From: Sphingomonas sp.
GTDB lineage: Bacteria; Pseudomonadota; Alphaproteobacteria; Sphingomonadales; Sphingomonadaceae
Direction of reading: 5' to 3'
Length of the DNA: 64,000 nt
Assembly (NCBI RefSeq): GCF_024508665.1
Contig: NZ_JANINP010000006.1
Location: 496,001-560,000, forward strand
Shown here: piece by piece, positions 1 to 10,656 of the stretch
How positions within the stretch are numbered: the stretch's first letter is position 1
Layout: each line of letters begins with the position of its first letter
The notes under the pieces: model-generated
Told to the model about the DNA's origin: nothing
What the model saw: only the letters and a program-made list of their open reading frames with translations
Database searches by the model: none
Position numbers and translations under genes: made by a program

Positions 1-1
1 G

Positions 2-838
2 GTGTACATCATGATCCTGCCGGGCTTCGGCATGATCAGCCAGATCATCGCGACCTTCTCCAAGAAGCCCGTGTTCGGCTATCTCGGCATGGCGTACGCG
101 ATGGTCGCGATCGGCGTGGTCGGGTTCATCGTGTGGGCGCACCACATGTTCACCACCGGCCTCAGTGTAAACACCAAGATGTACTTCACCGCCGCGACGA
201 TGGTGATCGCGGTGCCGACCGGCATCAAGATCTTCTCGTGGATCGCGACGATGTGGGGCGGCTCGATGAGCTTCAAGACCCCGATGGTCTGGGCGCTCGG
301 CTTCATCTTCATGTTCACCGTCGGCGGCGTGACCGGCGTCGTCCTCGCCAATGGCGGCGTCGACGATTACATGCAGGACACCTATTACGTGGTGGCGCAC
401 TTCCACTACGTGCTGAGCCTCGGCGCGGTGTTCTCGCTGTTCGCGGGCTTCTATTACTGGTTCCCGAAAATGTCGGGCCGGATGTACAACGAGTTCCTCG
501 GCCACCTGCACTTCTGGGTGTTCTTCATCGGCGTGAACGTGCTGTTCTTCCCGATGCACTTCCTGGGCCTGCAGGGCATGCCGCGGCGCTATCCGGACTA
601 TCCGAACGCGTTCGAGCATTTCAACACGGTGGCGACCGTCGGCTATATGATCATGGTCGCGGGCATGGTGATCTTCTTCATCAACCTGATCTGGTCGCTG
701 GTCGCGGGCAAGAAGGCGCCGAACAACCCGTGGGGCGAAGGTGCGACCACGCTCGAATGGACGCTGTCGAGCCCGCCGCCGTTCCACCAGTTCGAGACGC
801 TGCCCGTCATAGACGGGGGTGATTCCCATCATCATTGA
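2..838 (+). CDS. ctaD: cytochrome c oxidase subunit I, C-terminal part (truncated by window start)
   Basis: Protein contains [35 protein letters not shown] and [11 protein letters not shown], typical of heme-copper oxidase subunit I; followed by ctaB/ctaG/ctaE. Confidence 0.96.
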   Translation: MYIMILPGFGMISQIIATFSKKPVFGYLGMAYAMVAIGVVGFIVWAHHMFTTGLSVNTKMYFTAATMVIAVPTGIKIFSWIATMWGGSMSFKTPMVWALGFIFMFTVGGVTGVVLANGGVDDYMQDTYYVVAHFHYVLSLGAVFSLFAGFYYWFPKMSGRMYNEFLGHLHFWVFFIGVNVLFFPMHFLGLQGMPRRYPDYPNAFEHFNTVATVGYMIMVAGMVIFFINLIWSLVAGKKAPNNPWGEGATTLEWTLSSPPPFHQFETLPVIDGGDSHHH

Positions 839-861
839 TCGGTATTGATCCGGCAACGGAG

Positions 862-888
862 CGCCCCGGAAGTTTCCGGGGCGTTTTC
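862..888 (+). terminator. Rho-independent terminator after ctaD
   Basis: CGCCCCGGAA-gt-TTCCGGGGCG perfect 10-bp stem followed by TTTTCGTTT. Confidence 0.85.
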
Positions 889-944
889 GTTTCGGCGCAG
901 CGGCTTTGCATGTCGCCGCGAGCCGCTTATAGGCCCCTCAACCC

Positions 945-1841
945 ATGACGACCGAGACGATCGCTCTTCCCGCCGACTGGCGTGATTTCCTGGCGCTGAC
1001 CAAGCCCCGGGTGATGACGCTCGTCGTCTTTACCGGTCTGTGCGGCATGCTCGCGGCACCTGTCGCGATCCACCCGGTGATCGGCTTCACCGCCATCCTG
1101 TGCATCGCGCTCGGCGCGGGCGCGGCAGGGGCGCTCAACCAATGGTATGAAGCCGATATCGACGCCAAGATGAAGCGCACGCGCGGGCGCCCGTTGCCGG
1201 CTGGGCGGATGAGCCGCGACTCGGCACTGCACTTCGGTGTCGGGCTGGGCGTCTTCTCGGTGCTGCTGATGGGGCTCGCGACCAATCTGCTCGCGGCGGG
1301 CATTCTGACCGCATCGATCCTGTTCTACGTCTTCATTTACACGATCTGGCTCAAGCCGCGGACGCCGCAAAATATTGTCATCGGCGGCGCCGCCGGAGCC
1401 TTTCCGCCGCTGATCGGCTGGGCGGCGGCGACCGGCAGCCTCGCGCCATTGCCGCTGCTGTTGTTCGCGCTCGTGTTCCTGTGGACTCCGCCGCATTTCT
1501 GGGCGCTCGCGCTGTTCGTGAAGACCGATTACGCCAATGCCGGCATTCCGATGCTGCCCGTGGTGGCAGGCGAACGGCCGACCCGCCTCCAGATCGGGCT
1601 CTACACCATCCCGATGGCGGTGGCCGCCGTGGCACCCTGGCCACTCGGCCTGACCGGCGCGATCTACGGCTGGGTTGCGGCGGTGGCGACGGCGTGGTTC
1701 GCGCTGCTCGCCGCACAGGTTACATTCCGCACCACCGGCGCTGGCGATCGCATGCGTCCCGAAAAACGGCTGTTCGCTTATTCGGTCGCCTATCTCTTCA
1801 TCCTGTTTGGCGCGGTCGTCGTCGATCGGTGGCTGGCATGA
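945..1841 (+). CDS. ctaB: heme o synthase (protoheme IX farnesyltransferase)
   Basis: UbiA-type polytopic protein with [14 protein letters not shown] and [21 protein letters not shown]; cox operon context. Confidence 0.96.
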   Translation: MTTETIALPADWRDFLALTKPRVMTLVVFTGLCGMLAAPVAIHPVIGFTAILCIALGAGAAGALNQWYEADIDAKMKRTRGRPLPAGRMSRDSALHFGVGLGVFSVLLMGLATNLLAAGILTASILFYVFIYTIWLKPRTPQNIVIGGAAGAFPPLIGWAAATGSLAPLPLLLFALVFLWTPPHFWALALFVKTDYANAGIPMLPVVAGERPTRLQIGLYTIPMAVAAVAPWPLGLTGAIYGWVAAVATAWFALLAAQVTFRTTGAGDRMRPEKRLFAYSVAYLFILFGAVVVDRWLA

Positions 1842-1972
1842 CCCCCGACCAACAGCGACTCGCGGCGCAGCGCCGCAATGCGCGCGCCCTCGCGCTGGTG
1901 CTGGGCATGCTGGTGATCCTGATCTTCGCGCTCGCGATCGCCAAGATCGGGCTTGGTTGGTCACACGGGTGA
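1838..1972 (+). CDS. small single-TM protein (44 aa) of the cox operon
   Basis: ATG overlaps ctaB stop; [44 protein letters not shown]; one TM; located between ctaB and ctaG. Confidence 0.8.
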   Translation: MTPDQQRLAAQRRNARALALVLGMLVILIFALAIAKIGLGWSHG

Positions 1973-2511
1973 TGGCGATGCAGCGAACGACACGGACAGC
2001 GATTTTGGCGGCGATCGGCGTATGTTGCTCGACCGGCCTCGCCTGGGCCAGCGTGCCGCTCTATCGCATATTCTGCCAGGCGACGGGCCTGAACGGCACC
2101 ACCGGACGGGCGTTGCGGGCGCCCGGTGCGGTCGACGGCAAGGTCACGGTTGCGTTCGACACCAACGTCGCGCCGGGCTTCAAATGGAATTTCAAGCCCG
2201 AGAACGAGTCGGAGACGATCGATATCGGCGCGCGCGACATGGCGTTCTTCGATGCGACCAACACGTCGAACCAGACGCTGACGGGCACGGCGACATTCAA
2301 CGTCACCCCGGCGCAGGCGGGGATATATTTCAAGAAAATCCAGTGCTTCTGCTTCACCCAGCAGACGCTCAAGCCCGGCGAGACGCAACGCATGCCGGTG
2401 ATCTTCTTCGTCGATCCGGCGATCCTCAAGGATCCGGACGCGCGCGATATCCAGACCATCACGCTCAGCTATACGTTTTACCCGGTAGATTCCGCGAAAA
2501 CGTCAAGCTAG
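1972..2511 (+). CDS. ctaG: cytochrome c oxidase assembly protein CtaG/Cox11
   Basis: SVPLYRIFCQATGLNGTT and KKIQCFCFTQQTLKPGE copper-binding motif. Confidence 0.96.
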   Translation: MAMQRTTRTAILAAIGVCCSTGLAWASVPLYRIFCQATGLNGTTGRALRAPGAVDGKVTVAFDTNVAPGFKWNFKPENESETIDIGARDMAFFDATNTSNQTLTGTATFNVTPAQAGIYFKKIQCFCFTQQTLKPGETQRMPVIFFVDPAILKDPDARDIQTITLSYTFYPVDSAKTSS

Positions 2512-2544
2512 AGGCCTAAACAAACCAGTCTAACGGGGACCGAC

Positions 2545-3459
2545 ATGGCCGGCGCCAAGAACCACGATTACCATATCCTGCAACCCGATCCCTGGCCGCT
2601 GATCGGTTCGATGTCCGCGCTGGCGCTGGCGTCGGGCGGCATCATGTGGATGAAAGGCGCGCATTACGGCTCGCTACTGTTCGGGTTCGGCCTGATCTGT
2701 GTGCTGTTCACGATGTTCTCGTGGTGGTCGAACGTCATCAAGGAAGCGCATCAGGGTGATCATACCCCGGTGGTGCAACTCCATCTGCGCTACGGCATGG
2801 TGCTGTTCATCGCCTCCGAAGTGATGTTCTTCGTCGGCTGGTTCTGGGCGTTCTTCGACTTCTCGCTCTTCCCCGCGCCGGTCGTGTGGGACGCTGCGAG
2901 CAAGACGGCGAGCCTCGCGACCGAGAATGTCGCCGCCGCCTCGGTCTGGCCGCCCAAGGGCATCGAGGTCATCAACGCCTTCCAGTTCCCGCTGCTCAAC
3001 ACGATCATCCTGCTGCTCTCGGGCACCACGGTGACTTGGGCGCACCATGCGCTGATCCACAATCAGCGCGGCGGCGCGATGAAGGGCCTGTGGGGCCTGA
3101 TCGGCGTCGGCGAGAACGACGGCGTCAAGAAGGGCTTGTGGCTGACGATCGTGCTCGGCGTGCTGTTCAGCTCGATCCAGGCCTACGAATATTCGGAGGC
3201 GCCGTTCCCGTTCAAGGGGCTGAATTATGGCGCGTCGTTCTTCATGGCGACCGGCTTCCACGGCTTCCACGTGCTGATCGGCACGATCTTCCTGACCATC
3301 AACCTGATCCGCGCGTACAAGGGCGACTTCACGCCGAAGCAGCATTTCGGCTTCGAGGCGGCTGCCTGGTACTGGCATTTCGTCGACGTCGTGTGGCTGT
3401 TCCTGTTCGTCACCATCTATGTCTGGGGCGGCTGGGGCGCACCCGTCCACGCCGGCTGA
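2545..3459 (+). CDS. ctaE: cytochrome c oxidase subunit III
   Basis: HDYHILQPDPWPLIGS N-terminus and GFHGFHVLIGTIFL / WYWHFVDVVWLFLF signatures. Confidence 0.97.
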   Translation: MAGAKNHDYHILQPDPWPLIGSMSALALASGGIMWMKGAHYGSLLFGFGLICVLFTMFSWWSNVIKEAHQGDHTPVVQLHLRYGMVLFIASEVMFFVGWFWAFFDFSLFPAPVVWDAASKTASLATENVAAASVWPPKGIEVINAFQFPLLNTIILLLSGTTVTWAHHALIHNQRGGAMKGLWGLIGVGENDGVKKGLWLTIVLGVLFSSIQAYEYSEAPFPFKGLNYGASFFMATGFHGFHVLIGTIFLTINLIRAYKGDFTPKQHFGFEAAAWYWHFVDVVWLFLFVTIYVWGGWGAPVHAG

Positions 3460-3857
3460 TGACGGAGACGCGACCCGACGGGGGCGCTGCGCCCGCCGCG
3501 GTCGCGCCGGTTGAGGTCGCGCTGAAGGGTTTGTGTCCGCGATGCGGCAAGCCGACCCTGTTCGCCAGCTGGATACGATTCGCCGATAGCTGCCGCGCCT
3601 GCGGACTCGATTTTTCGACGTTCAACGTTGGCGACGGCCCGGCCGCGTTGCTGATCCTGGTTCTGGGTGGTGCGATCGTGGCGGCGGCAATCACACTCGA
3701 ATTGTCGGTGTCGCCGCCCTTCTGGGTCCATCTGCTCATTTGGATTCCGGTGACGGCGATCGCCGTACTGGGAGCGTTACGCGTTTCGAAGGCAGGGCTG
3801 CTCGCGCTGGAATATCGCAACAAGGCGCGCGAATATCGCAGTGAGGGCCCGCGATGA
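3459..3857 (+). CDS. DUF983 family protein
   Basis: ATG overlaps ctaE stop; GLCPRCGKPTLFASWIRFADSCRACGLDF zinc-ribbon-like Cys motifs plus 2 TMs, common in cox operons. Confidence 0.88.
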   Translation: MTETRPDGGAAPAAVAPVEVALKGLCPRCGKPTLFASWIRFADSCRACGLDFSTFNVGDGPAALLILVLGGAIVAAAITLELSVSPPFWVHLLIWIPVTAIAVLGALRVSKAGLLALEYRNKAREYRSEGPR

Positions 3858-4462
3858 AGCGCTTCCCGGTCGTCGCGACCATCCTGGTCGTGCTCGCGGC
3901 GGCGACAATGATCGGACTCGGCGTCTGGCAATTGCAGCGCCGTCAGCAGAAGCTCGCCGAGCTCGCGACCCTCGCTGCCAATCCGTCCAAACCGGTGATC
4001 GCCTTTCCCAGCCCGTCGATCGGCGACGATTTGCTCTTCCGCAAGGCCTGGGCATTCTGCCTGAAACCCGTCAGTTTCGCGCTCGATGGTGCGGGCAAGG
4101 CCGGTTTCCGCGTCATCGCGCGGTGCGCGACCGGGGCGGAAGGGCCGGGCTTCTCGGTTCAGCTGGGCACGACGCACGATCCGGAGTTCAAGCCGCGCTG
4201 GGCCGGCGGCAAGGTCAGCGGGATGATCAGTCACGCGCCGTCGGATCGACCGCTGATCGCCAGCCTGTTCGGAAAATCGGCGCCCCGGCCATTGCTCCTG
4301 GTCGCCGACACGCCGGCGGCCGGACTGACCGCCAATGAGATGCCCAGCATCGAATCGATCCCCAACAACCATCTCGCTTATGCAGTGCAATGGTTCCTGT
4401 TCGCCGGGGTCGCGGTGATCATCTATCTGCTGGCGCTGCGCCGCCGCGCGCGTAAGGGGTGA
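3854..4462 (+). CDS. SURF1 family cytochrome oxidase biogenesis protein
   Basis: N- and C-terminal TMs, GVWQLQRRQQK near N-term, NNHLAYAVQWFLFAGVAVIIY C-term. Confidence 0.93.
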   Translation: MKRFPVVATILVVLAAATMIGLGVWQLQRRQQKLAELATLAANPSKPVIAFPSPSIGDDLLFRKAWAFCLKPVSFALDGAGKAGFRVIARCATGAEGPGFSVQLGTTHDPEFKPRWAGGKVSGMISHAPSDRPLIASLFGKSAPRPLLLVADTPAAGLTANEMPSIESIPNNHLAYAVQWFLFAGVAVIIYLLALRRRARKG

Positions 4463-4464
4463 AC

Positions 4465-5862
4465 ATGCACTATGTGAGTACGCGCGGGGCCGCCCCCGCG
4501 CTCGATTTTCGTGAGGTCACGCTGGCCGGGTTGGCGAATGACGGCGGGCTTTACATCCCCGAGACATGGCCGTCGCTGAGCCGCGACGAGATCGCCGGTC
4601 TCGCCGGATTGTCCTATGTCGAAACCGCGGTCCGGGTGATGGCGCCGTTCGTCGGCGACGCGTTGACCGAGGACGAACTGCGCGATTTGTGCAGCCGGGC
4701 CTATGGCCGATTCTCGCATGACGCGGTGACGCCTCTGGTCCAGCTCGACCATCACCATTGGCTGCTCGAGCTCTTCCACGGTCCGACCCTGGCGTTCAAG
4801 GACATCGCGTTGCAACTGCTCGGCTTGCTGTTCGAGCGTTTTCTCCAGGGCACCGATCAGAAGCTGACCATCGTCGGCGCGACCAGTGGGGATACCGGAT
4901 CGGCGGCGATCGACGCGGTCGCGGGTCGCACCGGGGTCGAGATCTTCATGCTTCACCCCAAGGGCCGCGTGTCCGACGTGCAGCGCCGCCAGATGACCAC
5001 CGTGCTGGCGCCCAACGTCCACAACATCGCGATCGAAGGCAGTTTCGACGACGCCCAGGCGATGGTGAAGGCGATGTTCAACGCCAATGCGGCCGGGACC
5101 GGGCCGCTTGTGCATCTGACCCTGTCGGCGGTCAATTCGATCAACTGGGCGCGGCTGATGGCGCAGGTGGTCTATTATTTCTATTCGGCCGTGCGGCTCG
5201 GCGCGCCCGAGCGCGCGATCGCCTTTTCGGTGCCGACGGGCAATTTCGGCGACGTGTTCGCGGGCTATGTCGCGGCCAGGATGGGGCTGCCGGTCGCGAA
5301 CCTGATCGTCGCGACCAATGTCAACGACATCCTCCACCGCGCTCTGTCGAGCGGCGATTATTCCGCCGCCAGCGTCGTGGCGACGCCGACCCCGTCGATG
5401 GACATCCAGGTCAGCTCGAACTTCGAACGACTGCTGTTCGACGTCGGCGGGCGCGACGGCGCGGCGATGGCGGCGCAGATGGCGGGGTTCGAGGCGTCCA
5501 AGGCGATGCGGCTGACCAACCAGCAGCGCGAGGGCGCCGCGCATCTGTTGTCGAGCGCGCGGATCGACCTCGACGACATGGCGCTGGCGATGCGCTGGGC
5601 GTACGAGCGGGCGGGGCAGGTGATCGACCCGCATACCGCGATCGCCCTCGGCGCGGCGCGGCAGGCGGGTATCGACGCGCCGATCGTCACCCTGGCGACC
5701 GCGCATCCGGCCAAGTTCGGCGACGCGGTCGAGCGCGCGACTGGCGTACGCCCGGTGCTGCCGGCGCGCGTCGGGGATTTGTTCGAGCGTGAGGAGCGCT
5801 ATGAGACGCTGCCGGCGACGTTCGAGGCGGTGACCGACTATATCGCGAAGACGGCGGCTTGA
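4465..5862 (+). CDS. thrC: threonine synthase
   Basis: MHYVSTRGAAPALDFREVTLAGLANDGGLYIPE; PLP lysine motif FHGPTLAFKDIALQ. Confidence 0.96.
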   Translation: MHYVSTRGAAPALDFREVTLAGLANDGGLYIPETWPSLSRDEIAGLAGLSYVETAVRVMAPFVGDALTEDELRDLCSRAYGRFSHDAVTPLVQLDHHHWLLELFHGPTLAFKDIALQLLGLLFERFLQGTDQKLTIVGATSGDTGSAAIDAVAGRTGVEIFMLHPKGRVSDVQRRQMTTVLAPNVHNIAIEGSFDDAQAMVKAMFNANAAGTGPLVHLTLSAVNSINWARLMAQVVYYFYSAVRLGAPERAIAFSVPTGNFGDVFAGYVAARMGLPVANLIVATNVNDILHRALSSGDYSAASVVATPTPSMDIQVSSNFERLLFDVGGRDGAAMAAQMAGFEASKAMRLTNQQREGAAHLLSSARIDLDDMALAMRWAYERAGQVIDPHTAIALGAARQAGIDAPIVTLATAHPAKFGDAVERATGVRPVLPARVGDLFEREERYETLPATFEAVTDYIAKTAA

Positions 5863-5870
5863 TGAACAGA

Positions 5871-5960
5871 CCCTCACCCTTCCGCGGCTGCGCCGCTCCC
5901 TCCCTCTCCCAATGGGAGAGGGAAGGGGCCCATCGCGCCAGCGATGGGAAGGGTGAGGGT
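5871..5960. repeat. intergenic palindromic repeat, family A copy 1
   Basis: Outer arms CCCTCACCCTTCC...GGAAGGGTGAGGG-type; nested hairpins GCGGC/GCCGC, CCCTCTCCCAATGGGAGAGGG, CCCATCGC/GCGATGGG. Confidence 0.85.
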
Positions 5961-5977
5961 GTCTCGAGAGACATCCC

Positions 5978-6847
5978 ATGAACCTCCTCACCATGATCGG
6001 CGAGCCCTGGGCCGATTACGGCCTGGTCGACTCCGGCCACGGCCGCAAGCTCGAACGCTATGGCCGCTTCCGCTTCATCCGCCCCGAACCGCAAGCGATG
6101 TGGGCGCCGGCCAATGCCGACTGGAAGGCCGATGCCGAGTTCATTCCCGGATCGGACGAGGAAGGCGGCGGGCGCTGGCAGTATAGCGGTCAGGTGCCGC
6201 GCGACGGTTGGCCGATGAAGTGGGACGATGTCGCCTTCACCGCGCAGACCATGCCGTTTCGTCATCTCGGCTTCTTCCCCGACATGGCGCCGGTATGGAC
6301 CTGGATGCGCGAACGGCTGGCCGGGCTCGACGATGCCGAGGCACTCAACCTGTTCGGATACACCGGGGTCGGGACGCTGGCGTTGGCGTCCAGGGGCGTG
6401 AAGATGGTCCATGTCGACGCCTCGAAGAAATCGGTCGAGGGCGCGCGGGCCAATGCGCGGCTGGCGGGGTTCGACGACCGGCCGGTGCGCTGGATGGTCG
6501 ATGACGCAACCAAGTTCGCCGCGCGCGAGGTGCGGCGCGGGCGGCGGTACGACGGCATCCTGCTCGATCCGCCCAAATTCGGACGCGGGCCGGAGGGCGA
6601 GGTGTGGCGGCTGGAAGAAGGCCTGCCGGGCCTCATCCAGGACTGCCGACAATTGCTCGACCACAAGTCGCGCTTTCTGTTCCTGACCGTCTACGCCGTG
6701 CGCATGTCGGCGCTGGCGATCGGTGAACTCGTCAGCCAGGCCTTTTCCGATCTCCCGGGCAAGGTCGAGGCGGGCGAACTCGCGGTGCGCGAGGAAGCGC
6801 GCGGCCTGTTGCTTCCGACCGCGATCTGGGCGCGCTGGAGTCGATGA
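5978..6847 (+). CDS. class I SAM-dependent methyltransferase (RlmI-like)
   Basis: LNLFGYTGVGTLALASRGVKMVHVDASKKSVEGARANARLAG and GILLDPPKFGRGPEGE motifs. Confidence 0.88.
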   Translation: MNLLTMIGEPWADYGLVDSGHGRKLERYGRFRFIRPEPQAMWAPANADWKADAEFIPGSDEEGGGRWQYSGQVPRDGWPMKWDDVAFTAQTMPFRHLGFFPDMAPVWTWMRERLAGLDDAEALNLFGYTGVGTLALASRGVKMVHVDASKKSVEGARANARLAGFDDRPVRWMVDDATKFAAREVRRGRRYDGILLDPPKFGRGPEGEVWRLEEGLPGLIQDCRQLLDHKSRFLFLTVYAVRMSALAIGELVSQAFSDLPGKVEAGELAVREEARGLLLPTAIWARWSR

Positions 6848-6871
6848 GCAGCCGAGGCTGGTCCGCGGCGA

Positions 6872-8272
6872 TCAGCCGCGGATCGGCGGTCGCCGTCCTG
6901 CCCAAGGCCTTGCTTGCTCCAGCTCGAAGGCCAGTTCCAGCAACGCCGCTTCACCACCGACCGGCGCGCCGAACTGGGCGCCAATCGGCAGGCCCGCCGT
7001 CGACCACGCGCCGGGCACGCTCATCGCCGGCGCGCCGACCACATTGTACGGCGTGGTATAGCCCACATAGCGGGTAAGGCGCTCGGCCATCGTCTCGACC
7101 GGTAGATCGGGGGCGAGCCAACCGATCTCGGGCGGCGGTAGCGAGAGGACGGGCGACAGGATCATATCGAATTGGCCGAGCCACGCGTCATAGACGCCGC
7201 GCAGCGAGGTGAGGTACGCGACGGCCTGGTCGACCGCCCCTTCCGGCGCTCCGGCGATGATCGCCGCCATGGCGAGGCTGAACGGTTCGACCTCGTCGGG
7301 TCCGGGGCTGTGGCCGAGCAGTCGGCCATCCTCGGCTAGCAGATTAGCGGCGCCCTGCGACCAGGTCAGCAGGAATGCGTCGGACATGCCGACGATCGCT
7401 TCTGGCCAGGCGGTTGGTTCCACGTGATGGCCGAGATCGCCGAGCAGCGCCGCCATGCCTTCGATCGCGGTCGCGACTTCGGGATCGGGCGACTGGCCGG
7501 ACACGCTGTCGAGCACCAGGCCGATGCGCAGTCGCCGCGTCGACGGCCCGGTTATCAGTCCGACCGGCGGCAGGCCCGAATCCTTGGCCTCGACCGCGGC
7601 GAGCAGAGTGGCGCTGTCGCGAACACTGCGCGAGACGCACAGCTGGACACTGAGCGGCATCGGGAAATGGCCGGGATCGGTCGCCAGGGTACGGTCGCGC
7701 GACGTCTTGAGCCCGAACAGGCCGCAGCAGGAGGCCGGGATGCGGATCGAGCCGCCGCCGTCGCTGGCATGCGCGAACGGCACGACATGGGCAGCGGTCG
7801 CGGCCGCTGCCCCGCCCGAGGAGCCGCCCGCCGATCGCGCCGGATCCCAGGGGTTGCGCGTCGGCCCGAACGCCAGCGGTTCGGTGGTCGGCAGAAAACC
7901 GTGTTCAGGCGTCGCGCTCTTGCCGATCGGGTTGAGCCCGGTCGCCAGCATGCCGTTGATCAGCGCGGCTTGCCGGGTCGCTGTTGCTGCCCCAGCTGTC
8001 GCGCGCGTGCCCATCCGCGTCGGCAGTCCGACGAAATCGTCGAGATCCTTGATCAGGTAGGGAACGCCGGCGAACGCGCCATCGCCGAGCGGGCCACGCG
8101 CCCGAGCCCTTGCACGCTCGAAATCATCGGACACCAGGAAATTGAGCTTCGGGTCGAGCGCCTCGGCGCGCGCAATCGCCGCGTCCACGACCTCGAGCAC
8201 GGACACCGCGCCCGATCGGATGGCCGCGGCCGTTTCGGTAGCATCCCAATCGGCCATCTCCGTCACGCTCAT
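6872..8272 (-). CDS. amidase (amidase signature family)
   Basis: Ser-rich motif [46 protein letters not shown] region and catalytic Lys IKDLDDFVG. Confidence 0.94.
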   Translation of the reverse strand: [466 protein letters not shown]

Positions 8273-8439
8273 GCGGCTCCACTCCTGTCTATCGTTACCG
8301 CGATGTGTGGCGCGGATCAGAAGGGCAGGCAACGACCTCGCTACCCGTTTCGAGGTCGTCAGGCCGAGCTAAGATGCGGCCGGTTTTCCACCGCTCGGCG
8401 ATCATGCTATCGTCCGCCGACATTGCTGGGAGCGGCTCA

Positions 8440-9579
8440 ATGCATCGGTTTCTGAGCACCTTGACCATCCTGTTGGCGGCGACATTGGCTGTCCTCCCTC
8501 GCACCGCTTTCGCTCAGCGCGCGGGCACGCTCATCGCCGCGCAACCCGTTGGGGACGCTCCCGCCAATATGCGCGCCTGGCGGATCGAATATTGGACGAG
8601 CGGGGATCGCAACCAGCCGATTCGGGTAACCGGGATGGTCATCGCGCCCAGGAACCGCTCCACTGCCGGTCCGCGGCGCGTGATCGCCTGGACGCACGGC
8701 CTGATCGGCATCGCAAAGCGCTGCGCGCCATCGCTGGGCAACACCAATTTCACGCTGATCCCGGCGCTCGATGACGTCGTTCGCCGGGGCTATACCGTCG
8801 TGGCGCCCGATTATCCGGGGCTCGGATCCGACATGGTTCATCCCGTGCTGGTCGGCGCCAGCGAGGGCAAGTCGACGCTCGACGCCGTCCGTGCCGCGCG
8901 GAGCATCCCCGAGGCCGATGCCGGCTCGCGCTTCGCAGTTTGGGGCGAGTCACAAGGCGGCCATGCCGCGCTGTGGGCCGGGCAGCTGTGGTCGAGCTAC
9001 GCTCCCGATCTGCAACTCCTCGGGGTCGCGGCGATCGTGCCGCCGACCGACCTCCACCGCAATTTCAAGGAAGGCAGCGACGCCCGCGTGCGCGCCTTGC
9101 TGACAGCCTATACCGCGACCAGTTGGTCGCGATACTACGGTGCGCCGATGTCGACGCTGGGACCGCGCTCGGTCCAGAACGTGATGACTCGGCTGGCCGA
9201 CAATAATTGCGTCAACTTCGACGCCAAGCCGAAGCTCGGCACGATCATCGGCATCGCTATCGCCCAACGCGCGATCCGCAACCTCGACCTCGGCACCAAA
9301 CAGCCCTGGGGACGGTTGATGCGCGAAAACAGCCCATCGGCCGCTGCGATCAAGGTGCCGGCGCTGATCGCCACGGGCACCGGCGACACCATCGTCGCGC
9401 CGGCGGTAGTACGCGACTTCGCGCGCGCCGCCTGCGCCGCAGGCAAGACTGTGCGCTTCATTTCGGTGCCGGGCGGCGAGCATGGCACCGTCGCCCGTAC
9501 CGAGGCGGAGGTCACGCTCGGCTGGATCGATGCGCGCTTCGTGGGCGGGCGGGCGCCGAGCAATTGCGGGTCGTTCTGA
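8440..9579 (+). CDS. secreted lipase/alpha-beta hydrolase family protein
   Basis: Signal peptide; GESQGGHAALWAGQ nucleophile elbow; C-terminal GGEHGTV. Confidence 0.85.
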   Translation: MHRFLSTLTILLAATLAVLPRTAFAQRAGTLIAAQPVGDAPANMRAWRIEYWTSGDRNQPIRVTGMVIAPRNRSTAGPRRVIAWTHGLIGIAKRCAPSLGNTNFTLIPALDDVVRRGYTVVAPDYPGLGSDMVHPVLVGASEGKSTLDAVRAARSIPEADAGSRFAVWGESQGGHAALWAGQLWSSYAPDLQLLGVAAIVPPTDLHRNFKEGSDARVRALLTAYTATSWSRYYGAPMSTLGPRSVQNVMTRLADNNCVNFDAKPKLGTIIGIAIAQRAIRNLDLGTKQPWGRLMRENSPSAAAIKVPALIATGTGDTIVAPAVVRDFARAACAAGKTVRFISVPGGEHGTVARTEAEVTLGWIDARFVGGRAPSNCGSF

Positions 9580-9675
9580 GCGCCTGTGCGTTCTCCGGCA
9601 AGCCCGGCGGCGATCTTCGCGGCGTCTCTTCGGCCGCTAGCGGCGAGGCGCATTAAAGCGGTCTAGCGGAATCGA

Positions 9676-10551
9676 TCAACACTCTTCGTCGATTACGATC
9701 TCGACCGATCTCACCTCGGCTTCGTCGATGCTCTGCTTGCCGAAATGCTGTTCGTCCTCGATGTTGATCACGGTCATGAACGTCTTCATTTTCAATATCT
9801 TCGCGATCCTATCGCCGGCAACCAAGACTTCGTCGTGGGGCACCGAAGAGTGCTCGCCCTCCGTCTCGGACTTCATCTCGGTACGATGGATGTCCTGGAG
9901 CGATAGGGCGCGCAGGATTGCCAAGGAATCGCACGATATCGGCTTACCCAGCCTCAACGACATTACGGTGCAGGATAGCTTGAAGCTGACCTTACCTGAC
10001 CTCGCCCGATCAAGGATCGTGTCCATCGCGTACGTTGCCCGAGCGACCGAGGGCAAGTTGCCCTCCGTGATCAGATGCCGGAAATCGCGAAAAGCGGCGC
10101 AAGCTTTGTATCGGTCGCCTCCGGTAGCGGACGGTCGCCTCCACAATCCGTATCGCGTGTCGACCTTGAGATCGTTGTCCCATTCTTCCTTGTCGAGGAT
10201 CGTACCGCGGACGATCTTCGGCGCGACGGTGTACACATCGACGCGGCACAGCGTTTCGCCATAGGGCTTAGGCACCGTGTAAAATTCGATCGGCCCATCG
10301 TGCAATCCCCTGGCCCGGTCGTCGGCGATCACGTTGCGCCCGACCCGCTGCAACAGCTTTGCGCCGAGTTCGGCGCTGCTGCCTTTTGGCGGCGGCGACG
10401 TCGGTTCGGGTATAGGCGTGGCCTCGGACATCGATACCGAAATTGGCTCCGGCCGAGCTGGGTGGGATACGAATGCCCATGTCGAGACCGCTCCCACAGC
10501 TACGCCAAGGACCAGAATCGCGATCTTCGGAGTGAGGGATGCGAGGCGCAT
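9676..10551 (-). CDS. membrane-anchored hypothetical protein
   Basis: Intact 291-aa ORF with N-terminal TM and Pro-rich linker; no family recognised. Confidence 0.65.
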   Translation of the reverse strand: MRLASLTPKIAILVLGVAVGAVSTWAFVSHPARPEPISVSMSEATPIPEPTSPPPKGSSAELGAKLLQRVGRNVIADDRARGLHDGPIEFYTVPKPYGETLCRVDVYTVAPKIVRGTILDKEEWDNDLKVDTRYGLWRRPSATGGDRYKACAAFRDFRHLITEGNLPSVARATYAMDTILDRARSGKVSFKLSCTVMSLRLGKPISCDSLAILRALSLQDIHRTEMKSETEGEHSSVPHDEVLVAGDRIAKILKMKTFMTVINIEDEQHFGKQSIDEAEVRSVEIVIDEEC

Positions 10552-10656
10552 GATCGGATGCTAACGCCACGGCGTTGGCTCCGCGAGCTAAGATGGCGTC
10601 GGCTCGCGTGCTCCGCTACGACGCGCTACCGCGTTCGCACTCGAGAAAGATATTGC

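Noticed and set aside
927-1964. 345-aa minus-strand ORF antisense to ctaB
   Set aside because: Shadow ORF; ctaB is unambiguous.
4423-5994. 523-aa minus-strand ORF antisense to thrC
   Set aside because: Shadow ORF, includes the intergenic palindrome, no domain evidence.
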